Origin: an uncultured Collinsella sp.
Lineage (GTDB): Bacteria; Actinomycetota; Coriobacteriia; Coriobacteriales; Coriobacteriaceae
Assembly (NCBI GenBank): GCA_934650975.1
Contig: CAKUFW010000014.1
Location: forward strand, 1 to 35,370
Length of the DNA: 35,370 nucleotides
Reading direction: 5' to 3'
Part shown: positions 1 to 7,300 of the stretch, piece by piece
Layout of the letters: each line of letters begins with the position of its first letter
How positions within the stretch are numbered: position 1 is the stretch's first letter
Notes under the pieces: model-generated
Database searches by the model: none
What the model was told of the DNA's origin: nothing
Seen by the model: only the letters and a program-made list of their open reading frames with translations
Translations under genes and position numbers: made by a program

Positions 1-1739
1 TCGAGCTCGGTGTAGGCAAAGTAGGTTTTCTCTTTGCAGTTGATCTCGTAGAGCGGCGACTCGGCGATATACACGTAGCCCTCGTCGATAAGCGTGGGCA
101 CCAGGCGGTAGAGCATGGTGAGCACGAGCGTGCGGATGTGATAACCGTCGACGTCGGCGTCCGTACAAATGATGACCTTGTTCCAGTTGAGGTTATCCAG
201 GTCAAAGGCGCCCAAGTTCTTGATGCGCTTGTCTTTAATCTCCACGCCGCAACCCAGCACGCGCATAAGGTCCATGATGATGTCAGACTTAAAGATGCGG
301 GGGTAATCCTCTTTCAGGCAGTTGAGGATCTTGCCGCGGACGGGCATGACGCCCTGGAACTCGGCATCGCGCGAGGTGCGAATGGCGCCTGCTGCCGAGT
401 CGCCCTCTACGATGTAGATCTCGCGGCGGCTCTTGTCCTTGGAACGGCAATCGATGAACTTCTGCACGCGGTTGGCCATGTCGGTCTTTTGCTGCAGGTT
501 GGTCTTGATGCTCTGGCGCGTCTTCTCGGCGTTCTCGCGCGAACGCTTGTTGATGAGTACCTGCTCCATGATCTTATTGGCGGCGTCTTTGTTCTCGATT
601 AAGTAGGTCGAGAGGCGCTCCTTCAAGAAGGCGGTCATGGCCTGCTGGATAAAGCGGTTATTGATGGCCTTCTTAGTCTGGTTCTCGTAGGACGTCTGGG
701 TGGAGAAACAGTTGGTCACGAGCACCAGGCAGTCCTGGACGTCTTGCCACTTAATGCCGCTCTCGTTTTTGTTGTACTTGCCCTGTTGCTTAATGTAGGC
801 ATCGATGGCGCTGGTCAGAGCGCTGCGGGCCGCCTTTTCGGGCGAGCCGCCGTTCTCGAGCCATGACGAGTTGTGGTAGTACTCCTGCATCATGAAGGTG
901 CGCGAGAAGCACATGCACGCGGTGATCTTTACGTTGTAGTCGGGCAGGTCCTCGCGATCGCGACCGCGGCGGTCGGCCTCGATAAAGAAGGGCTCGGTGA
1001 GGTAATCGGCACCGACCTTCTCGAGCACGTAGTCCTCAATGCCCTTGGGATAGCAGAAGTCCTCTTCGGTAAATTCGCCGTCATCGCCCTCGATGCGCAG
1101 GCGGAAAGTAACGTTGGCGTTGACCACGGCCTGGCGGCGCATGGTCTCGCGATACCAATCGTGGGGAATGCTGATGGAGGTAAAGACCTCGAGGTCGGGG
1201 CGCCACTTGATGGTGGTGCCGGTGCGGTTCTCGTCGCTGGGCTCAATCTCGAGCGCCTTCTTCTTGGCGCCGACGACCTTGCCCTTCTTAAAGTGCAGGG
1301 AGTACTTGTTGCCGTCGCGCCAGACGGTGACGTCCATGTACTCGGAAGCGTACTGGGTCGCGCAGGAGCCCAGGCCGTTGGTGCCGAGCGAGAAGTCGTA
1401 ATCGCCACCCTGGTTGTTGTTGTACTTGCCGCCGGCGTAGAGCTCGCAGAAGACGAGCTCCCAGTTAAAGCGTTTCTCGGAGGGGTTCCAGTCGAGCGGG
1501 CAGCCACGGCCGTTATCCTCTACCTGGATAGAGCCATCGCGAAAGGCGGTAAGGGTGATGAGCTTGCCGTAGCCCTGGCGTGCCTCGTCGACGGCGTTGG
1601 ACAGGATCTCGAAGGCGGCGTGCGCGCAGCCGTCGAGTCCGTCCGAGCCAAAGATGACGGCGGGGCGTAGGCGTACGCGCTCCTCGTCCTTGAGCTGACG
1701 AATACTGTCGTTACCATAGTTTGCGGTGTTTTTTGCCAT
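1..1739 (-). CDS. Type IIA DNA topoisomerase subunit B (GyrB/ParE type), partial, C-terminus beyond the left edge
   Basis: ATPase subunit of a DNA gyrase or topoisomerase IV, which uses ATP to pass one DNA duplex through another. Visible from the start: a GHKL ATPase domain with EILSNAVDEA (about residues 44-53), DNGRG (75-79) and an ATP-lid glycine motif GTNGLG (119-124), then a Toprim domain with EGDSAAG (about 445) and TDADVDG (about 526). About 580 codons are present and the protein continues past position 1. The usual lid motif is GLHGVG; GTNGLG and SRDAEFQG in place of the usual GRDxxFQA mark it as a divergent family member, so this may be ParE or a second GyrB-like paralogue rather than the oriC gyrB. 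The ATG at 1739-1737 is chosen because the translated N-terminus fits the family; a purine-rich AGAGGAAG lies about 14 bases further up. A LexA-like box lies about 100 bp upstream. Confidence 0.9.
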   Translation of the reverse strand, partial: MAKNTANYGNDSIRQLKDEERVRLRPAVIFGSDGLDGCAHAAFEILSNAVDEARQGYGKLITLTAFRDGSIQVEDNGRGCPLDWNPSEKRFNWELVFCELYAGGKYNNNQGGDYDFSLGTNGLGSCATQYASEYMDVTVWRDGNKYSLHFKKGKVVGAKKKALEIEPSDENRTGTTIKWRPDLEVFTSISIPHDWYRETMRRQAVVNANVTFRLRIEGDDGEFTEEDFCYPKGIEDYVLEKVGADYLTEPFFIEADRRGRDREDLPDYNVKITACMCFSRTFMMQEYYHNSSWLENGGSPEKAARSALTSAIDAYIKQQGKYNKNESGIKWQDVQDCLVLVTNCFSTQTSYENQTKKAINNRFIQQAMTAFLKERLSTYLIENKDAANKIMEQVLINKRSRENAEKTRQSIKTNLQQKTDMANRVQKFIDCRSKDKSRREIYIVEGDSAAGAIRTSRDAEFQGVMPVRGKILNCLKEDYPRIFKSDIIMDLMRVLGCGVEIKDKRIKNLGAFDLDNLNWNKVIICTDADVDGYHIRTLVLTMLYRLVPTLIDEGYVYIAESPLYEINCKEKTYFAYTEL

Positions 1740-1839
1740 ACTCGCTCTCTTGGTGCTTCCTCTTGTGCATTTAAGTCGTATAGATAGTCAAGGTAGCATA
1801 GCCCAGCCCGTGGGCGATTCCATCCAACACGAAATCCAT

Positions 1840-1853
1840 CGAACAATCGTTCG
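1840..1853. promoter_or_regulatory. LexA-like SOS box
   Basis: The sequence CGAACAATCGTTCG is a palindrome with arms CGAAC and GTTCG around four bases. It matches the CGAAC-N4-GTTCG consensus of LexA operators in Actinobacteria and Bacilli. It lies about 100 bp upstream of the topoisomerase start (minus strand) and 320 bp upstream of the lipoprotein. Whether it controls either gene is inference. Confidence 0.5.
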
Positions 1854-1874
1854 TAATTTGATGGAATGGCGTTT

Positions 1875-1892
1875 ACTCGGGCAAAACCGAGT
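1875..1892. repeat. Small inverted repeat (hairpin)
   Basis: ACTCGG and CCGAGT form a perfect 6-bp stem around the six-base loop GCAAAA. The arm CCGAGT recurs at 1902-1907. No T-tract follows, so it is not an obvious terminator. It may be an operator or an RNA structure. Confidence 0.3.
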
Positions 1893-2174
1893 CGGTTCTG
1901 TCCGAGTAAGTTTGAAGGCGGCTGAAGGCGCCCTATCTTGTTTGCGGCTGTTGGTTCAAATCGAACATTGGGACAGACGTCTCGTTTTATGGGCCACGGG
2001 CGTGCGTGCGCGGGTCCTTTTGGCCCATAAGGGATGCTGGCGGGGCGTTATTTGGGCCGCTGGTCACTTCGCCCGTGCCGTGTTTCGTCATACGCTCATA
2101 GCGGAAGCCGATGCCACGGGGCCGACGAAAGCCTCGGGCAGCGGATGAGCTGCAAGCCGAAAGGAGCGGTGAGG

Positions 2175-3194
2175 ATGATGAAGCCCATGACGAAAAAGCT
2201 GCTGTTAGGAATTCCCATCGTGACGCTTTCGGCCGTGCTGGCGTGTTCGGTGGCCGGCTGTGGCGGTAGTGCTCCGAGCGGCTCGGCTGGCAGCTCGGGT
2301 GGCAGTGCTCCCGTAGAGAAGAAGGCCAAGGCCTATGAGTCGCAGACGGTCGAGGTGGCTGGCATAACCTACGAGTCAGTAGCCCACGGTACGTTCTATC
2401 GCGGCGACGGTAAGCTGCAGGACGGCTTTTACCTGCACGTCAAGATCACCAACAACAATGAAAAGAACAGGACGTTTAACTCCTTTAACGTGCATGCTGC
2501 CCAGGGCGATCTTGAGGCAGGCGACCCGTTGTTTACTTCCGGCAAGGCGGCCGTGCTCGACTACGTTGCAAGCGAGGCTCCCGATGAGCTTCACGAGGGC
2601 ATCGATCTTTCCAAGAGGCAAGATATCGGTCCGGGCGAGACCGTTGAGTATGTCTACTTCTGGGCGCCCAAGACGGCGTACTACGGGCCCATCACTGTCG
2701 AGTTCGTAGACGCTTACGCCCCCGCCAAGAATCATGAGGCTATGCACTTCGACACCACGGGATGCGAGACCAAGGAGTTCAAGGCGGCCGGCGGCGTGGC
2801 CGATTCTGGCGAGAAGGCAGATTTAACGGGCATCGATTGCGCATCGTACAGTATCGAGGCCGCCGATGGGTACACGCTGGATTCGTCCAACGAAGAGCAC
2901 GAAAAGGCGGACTTCTTCCACGACGAGACTGGAGGACGCCTGCACATCAGCATCTTCCCGCGCTCGCCGGAGGAAGAGATTGCAAGCCTAGAGCAGGTCT
3001 ATGAAGGCAAGGAGACGACAACCGACCAGGTCGAGTACAACGGCATAACGTGGCTGCGCTTTACCGGTCCCGACAACGGCCATACGCTGTTTGCGACGGC
3101 TCCCGCAACGGGCGAGACCGTCCGCGTGTCGATTGGCTGGAAGATCGACTGGGATGCTGCCGTGCCCATGATGGAGGCGCTGAAGCTCAAGTAA
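2175..3194 (+). CDS. Secreted lipoprotein of unknown function (DUF5067/DUF4352-like N-terminal half)
   Basis: 339 residues from the ATG at 2175, which is preceded by AAAGGAG at good spacing; a second ATG follows immediately at 2178. A short positively charged start and hydrophobic stretch end in VAGC, a good lipobox, followed by a Gly/Ser linker. The lipobox implies lipid anchoring outside the membrane. The first half, beginning at TVEVAGITYESV, contains a beta-rich segment with a KITNNNEKNRTF stretch and a later PGETVEYVYF segment, the pattern of immunoglobulin-like lipoprotein domains such as DUF5067/DUF4352. The second half has no family I recognise. It stands alone with its own terminator, so context gives no clue to its role. 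Family assignment is from pattern recognition only. Confidence 0.8.
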   Translation: MMKPMTKKLLLGIPIVTLSAVLACSVAGCGGSAPSGSAGSSGGSAPVEKKAKAYESQTVEVAGITYESVAHGTFYRGDGKLQDGFYLHVKITNNNEKNRTFNSFNVHAAQGDLEAGDPLFTSGKAAVLDYVASEAPDELHEGIDLSKRQDIGPGETVEYVYFWAPKTAYYGPITVEFVDAYAPAKNHEAMHFDTTGCETKEFKAAGGVADSGEKADLTGIDCASYSIEAADGYTLDSSNEEHEKADFFHDETGGRLHISIFPRSPEEEIASLEQVYEGKETTTDQVEYNGITWLRFTGPDNGHTLFATAPATGETVRVSIGWKIDWDAAVPMMEALKLK

Positions 3195-3224
3195 CGGATT
3201 GCGATTCCCACGTCAGGCGACTCA

Positions 3225-3259
3225 GGGCTGGCTCCGAGTTATCGGGGCCAGCCCTTTTT
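3225..3259 (+). terminator. Rho-independent terminator after the lipoprotein gene
   Basis: GGGCTGGC (3225-3232) pairs with GCCAGCCC (3247-3254), with an inner CCGA/TCGG stem, followed by TTTTT at 3255-3259. It is also the first part of a 68-bp repeat that recurs at 4268-4335. Confidence 0.85.
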
Positions 3260-3292
3260 GGTGCTCGATGAGCAGGGCCAGCGCCTCGCGCA
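3225..3292. repeat. 68-bp terminator-containing repeat, copy 1
   Basis: Aligned without gaps to 4268-4335, about 50 of 68 bases match by my count. The copies share the terminator stem and a downstream TCGATGAGC block. The two copies flank the XRE/membrane-protein cassette in direct orientation. Read on the minus strand, both copies give related peptides containing LIEHQ and SQP, and several differences fall at synonymous positions. Confidence 0.6.
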
Positions 3293-3322
3293 GCTTCGGG
3301 TACAGCTGGGCACCCTGCATGC

Positions 3323-3417
3323 AATGACAGACATGATTTTCATAATGACAGATATAGTTGACATTGGTTGATAGATGCAATATATTTCTGTCATGTTGCA
3401 ACGGATATCTGTCCATT
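3323..3417. promoter_or_regulatory. Four ATGACAGA-type operator half-sites around the XRE promoter
   Basis: AATGACAGACAT (3323-3334) and AATGACAGATAT (3344-3355) are direct copies 21 bp apart, two helical turns, upstream of the -35 box. The reverse complement appears at 3383-3394 (ending CTGTCAT) and, with one inserted base, at 3405-3417 (ATATCTGTCCATT), downstream of the -10 box. This arrangement suggests autoregulation by the XRE protein encoded just downstream, which is inference. Confidence 0.55.
3358..3386 (+). promoter_or_regulatory. Sigma-70-type promoter for the XRE/membrane-protein operon
   Basis: TTGACA at 3358-3363 is a perfect -35 hexamer and TATATT at 3381-3386 a near-perfect -10 hexamer, with a 17-bp spacer. 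Transcription would begin around 3393, about 42 bases before the XRE start codon. Confidence 0.75.
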
Positions 3418-3434
3418 ACTTCGGAAGGAACTCC

Positions 3435-3665
3435 ATGCCGGGCAAAAAGAACCTACGCATGAAGGCGGCGCGTGCGGCGGCTGGCCTTTCGCAAGCTGAC
3501 TTGGCCGGGGCCGTGGGCGTTACGCGCCAAACCATCGGCCTGATTGAGGCGGGCGGCTATAACCCCACGCTCAACTTGTGCGTGGCAATTTGCAAAGCGC
3601 TGCGCGTCACGTTGAACGACTTGTTTTGGGAAGACGAGACCGACGTCGACCCTAACGCTCTTTAG
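3435..3665 (+). CDS. Small XRE-family helix-turn-helix regulator
   Basis: 76 residues, essentially one Cro/C1-type DNA-binding domain: LRMKAARAAAGLSQADLAGA, then the recognition helix around TRQTIGLIEAGGYNPTL, ending LFWEDE. This is the YgzD-like group of short regulators that typically precede a membrane protein gene. The ATG at 3435 is chosen because GGAAGGAA lies just before it and the domain begins immediately; an in-frame ATG at 3375 lies upstream of the likely transcription start. The next gene begins 8 bases after its stop, so the two form an operon. Repeated ATGACAGA motifs around the promoter suggest it represses its own transcription. The signal that controls it is not apparent. Confidence 0.88.
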   Translation: MPGKKNLRMKAARAAAGLSQADLAGAVGVTRQTIGLIEAGGYNPTLNLCVAICKALRVTLNDLFWEDETDVDPNAL

Positions 3666-3673
3666 GAGTCGCT

Positions 3674-4258
3674 ATGAAATTTGAAGATTTAAAGCTCGTG
3701 CAAAAGTGGCGCGAATATGCCGGTCCAAAGGATGAACGTCTGGAGGCTGAGAACGCGAAGATCTACAAGATTGGTTTCGTGCTGCTTTCGTTTGGCATGC
3801 TGATGATCTTTTTCTACCAGTTTATAGCTCGACAGGTTGCGTGGGTTCACAGCGACGCCAGTGAAATGCCGCATGGCTTTGCAACGCCGTTCGAGGCAGC
3901 CATGTATGTGTGGCTCGTTCTCGTGATGTTGATTTGTGCAGGACTGCAAACGCGGAAGGGCTATGTCGATACCAATCGTTTTGGGCAAACCGAGCATCTT
4001 CCTGTTGGATATTTCCTGCTTGTCAGCGGTCTTAGCGGCGCCGCGTTCGCGCTTGTTATTGCCGCAATGCGCTGTATCGCTGAGGCGCAGATCGTACCGC
4101 TCGAAAGCGTCTTTTGGTTGGCAAACCTGGCCACGGGCGTGTTCTGTGGTGCGACGATTTTCGCGGCCACATTTGCTGTCCTGTGCGCGACGTTTTTCAC
4201 GGCGAAAAAACGTCGCGCCAAGCTCGAGGCAGAACTCGACGACGCCGGCGACATCTAG
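3674..4258 (+). CDS. Four-helix integral membrane protein of unknown function
   Basis: 194 residues. The N-terminal 30 residues are charged and probably cytoplasmic. Four hydrophobic segments follow at roughly residues 32-52, 74-94, 110-132 and 144-170, and the tail is charged (KKRRAKLEAELDD). No catalytic motif is visible. AGGAG lies before the ATG. Translation probably depends on the same transcript as the XRE regulator, whose stop is 8 bases upstream. Small regulator plus DUF membrane protein pairs of this design are common in gut Firmicutes and Actinobacteria, with unknown function. A terminator follows directly. Confidence 0.8.
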   Translation: MKFEDLKLVQKWREYAGPKDERLEAENAKIYKIGFVLLSFGMLMIFFYQFIARQVAWVHSDASEMPHGFATPFEAAMYVWLVLVMLICAGLQTRKGYVDTNRFGQTEHLPVGYFLLVSGLSGAAFALVIAAMRCIAEAQIVPLESVFWLANLATGVFCGATIFAATFAVLCATFFTAKKRRAKLEAELDDAGDI

Positions 4259-4263
4259 TACGC

Positions 4264-4302
4264 AAATGGGCTGGCTCTGGGTATCCAGAATCAGCCCATT
4301 TT
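4264..4302 (+). terminator. Rho-independent terminator after the membrane protein gene
   Basis: AAATGGGCTG (4264-4273) pairs with CAGCCCATTT (4292-4301), with an inner CTGG/CCAG stem and a short T run. It may also act on the convergent minus-strand gene, whose stop is at 4350, but the T run on that side is short. Confidence 0.75.
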
Positions 4303-4335
4303 GATGTTCGATGAGCCGAGTCGGCGTCTCTCGCA
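4268..4335. repeat. 68-bp terminator-containing repeat, copy 2
   Basis: Direct, diverged copy of 3225-3292 on the far side of the XRE/membrane-protein cassette. See copy 1 for the alignment. Confidence 0.6.
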
Positions 4336-4349
4336 AAAGCAACTAGGAG

Positions 4350-7300
4350 TTAGCGAGGCTTATCCGGATTGACCTCATCGGCGGTGTCGTTTTCGAGCGC
4401 CGTGCGGCGGGCGCTGTAGGCGACGAGGCCGGCTCCGGCTGCGGCGAGCGCTGCTGCTGCCGTCAGGGGGATGTTGCTGTCGCCCGTTCCGGCAAGCGCG
4501 CCTGCTTTTCCGGAACTCTTGTTATTGTCGTTGCCCTTGCCGCTGCCAGAGCCGCTTCCGCCGGAGCTGCCTCCCGTGCCGGAACCGCCGCCGCTCGAGC
4601 CGCCATCGCCGTCCACGGTCATCGGTGCGTCGTGGAGTCCCGTCGTATCCGCGTTGCCGCTTACGCCCACCAGCACCTCTGCACGTTCGCATGCTGCATC
4701 GGGCACGTGAAGTTCGTGCAGCACGGCGCCCAGCGCCGAGTTTGCGCCGGCTCGGATCTCCTCGAGCGTTACGGGATCGAGTGCCACCAGGTCGCGCGCC
4801 TTCGCATACAGCGTGACGCGTTTGCCCACCTCGTCGCCCCAGCTCTCCGGGATGGCAAAGCTCATGCGGAACTGTGCCGTGCAACCCGGTGCCAGCACGG
4901 CGTTGCCATTGTCAGCGACCAGCGGGTGCGTCGCAAAACGTGCGCCCAGCGTCTCGACTGCGTACTTCACGTGTGCCATGTCGTTGGCCGAAGCGTCCTC
5001 GGCAAGCTCTGGATCGTAGATCGATGCCATGCGTGCGTTCGCTCCGAACCCGATGGATGCGCTGGAGAACGGCTGGTTAGAGCCCTCTCGGTACAGATCG
5101 ATCGTACCGGCGGTCAGCAAGGTGTTGCCGTCGTTTCGCACCGTGACCATGAAGGATTCGCCTGCTGCTCCGGGCACCACCGCGCCCGAGGTAGCGACCG
5201 CACCCGTCGGAGTGGCGCACGCTACCAGGGGCACTTCGATGCCGTGCAGTTCTGCCTTGCTCTGCTCGGCACTCACAATGTGCGTGGCGAGCGCCGAGAG
5301 CATGCCGCCCGAGGTCAAAAACGTCGTTATCTGATCGACGGGGTGGTCGAGCTCACACATCACGAACGGTTCTGTGAACAGATCGCGTTCCAAGGTGCTG
5401 GCGAAGATGCGGAAGTGCTTGCCCATCACCGCTACCGGGTTGCCTTCTTCGTCGTAGGTCTGTCCCACCTTGCCGTCGGTGTTCTCTACGTACATCAAGC
5501 ACCGACCGTTGTTGCTCGCGCTGAACGACGCCGGGCCACAGCCCGCGGCGCCCACGGGCTCCGATGCAAATGCCGTCGCGCCTCGCGTCCACGTAACATG
5601 CTGCAGTTGCTCGTTGACGGTGGCCAAAAAGCCCGTGTGCTGCGGCCACGGCACCACATGGGGCACTGTGGCATCTGGCGGTATAACGCCCCAACCCGCG
5701 ATGGACTGGCCGATCACGGCGTACGATGCACAGCCACAACCGCTTGCAGTCTCGTATGCGACGGGCACCACCATTTTGCCGTTGATATTCTCGGGCGCGC
5801 CCAGCTCGATGCTCGATGGTGCTTGCGGAAAGCGGAGAACCTGACGGAACGTGAGGCTGTCGCCCAAATCACCCGACCACAGGGTAAAGCATTCCAGCGC
5901 AACCTCGGCTTCGCAGCCGAGCGCCTTTTCTGCGGTGGCTCCGCGGCGATGGAGATAGGCGCCCGACAGGCGTCCGTCGACAAGCGTCTTGCCTACTGTG
6001 ATACGCGGACATTGCAGGCAATGGTAGCCGTCCTCCTGCAGGCGGCCGCGCGAGATGCTGCGCCATGACGTGTGCGATATCACGCGAACTTTGCTATTGC
6101 TTATGCGCAGGCGCACAACGGACAGTATGCCGGATGTGCTCGCCGTGTCGAACCGGGTTGCGTCGCCTTTGGGGCGCTCTCCCGAGACCAGCAATACGTA
6201 GGCGTCTTGGTTTCTTCTCCCGTCCGTATATTCCACCACGTCGAAGTCGTAATCGAACGTGCCGCCACGCTCCACGTCGCCCTCGCCAAAGCCCAGGGGG
6301 AAGTCGACCGGCATGGGCGCGGACCACGCGCCGTTTGCCTTCGTGTGTACCACCAGGCGCGAGCGGCCATCCTCGCCGTAGCGCACCGAGGCGATACGGA
6401 ACAGGCACTCCACGCCGGCAATCATCGCTAACTTCATGTGGGCTTCGCTGAGCACGCCGGTGAAGAGTACGTTGTCGCTCGAGGGCTTTATACCGCCGCG
6501 CTCGTCCTCCGACACGCCGGCAGAATTGGCGTTCGGGTCCGCAACGGCGTTCTTCGCCTGCCTGATGTAGGCGTACTTATACATCGGTGCGGCATTTTCG
6601 TCATCCTCCATCAGAGCGTGGACGAAATGCTCGACCTGTCCCGTGTCTTCGCTCTCTGCATCCGCGTCGAGCTCAATGCGTGTGACCGCTTGCTCCCAAT
6701 CGCGTACGATCGGTACGACGTTTACGGGGGTGGCTGCAACTTCGGCGCATGCGAGCAGCTCGGCATTGGTGACGATGGTGGCCGACGCGATAAACTGCGG
6801 CACACCACCTGCCTCGGCATTGCCGGTCGCGCCAAAGCAGGCACCCAGCGTATAAGGCGTATCTCCACCCAAGGCCAGCTCAGAGCGCTGGAGTACATAC
6901 TGGTCGCCGTTGTTCACCGACATATTCCACGAATCGAGGAGCGTGGGCCACGACCCCGACCAGGCCTTGGTGGTCCACTTGAACATGATGAACTGGAGTA
7001 TCACGTCGACATCGACGTCTGCGCCCACGCGCAGCCGCGGAAGCTGGTGGCCGTCCGCCTTCTCGTACCCAATGAACAGTGTGAGGGATGCGGCACCGCG
7101 CACGGCGGACGAAGCGACGCCTGCAACGCCGGCTCCAAAGGTGACGGCAAGCCCGATCTGGATGGTGAATGATCCCGACGTATTGGAATAGTCGAGCGAA
7201 ATGTTTTTGAAGAACGCCGCGCCGCTGCCGTGCGTGTGGGCGCCTACCGCGAGCGCCAGCTTTGCCAACACCCAAGGATTGACGTTTAGGAAAAACGGCA

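Larger units (their letters stand above)
1740..2174. other. Intergenic region between divergent topoisomerase and lipoprotein genes
   Basis: 435 bases with no convincing gene. An open frame on the plus strand at 1726-2148 overlaps the topoisomerase start, lacks a ribosome binding site and has no recognisable protein. The region holds a LexA-like palindrome (1840-1853) and a small hairpin (1875-1892) whose right arm CCGAGT recurs at 1902-1907. No clean sigma-70 promoter could be assigned for either neighbour. Confidence 0.6.

Noticed and set aside
1726..2148. Plus-strand frame of 140 codons in the topoisomerase/lipoprotein gap
   Set aside because: Overlaps the topoisomerase start, lacks a ribosome binding site and has no recognisable protein.
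4632..6068. Long plus-strand open frame of 478 codons opposite the giant surface protein
   Set aside because: It is antisense to a clear gene, Arg/His/Cys-rich, has no domain or ribosome binding site and follows from the high-GC third-position bias of the real gene.
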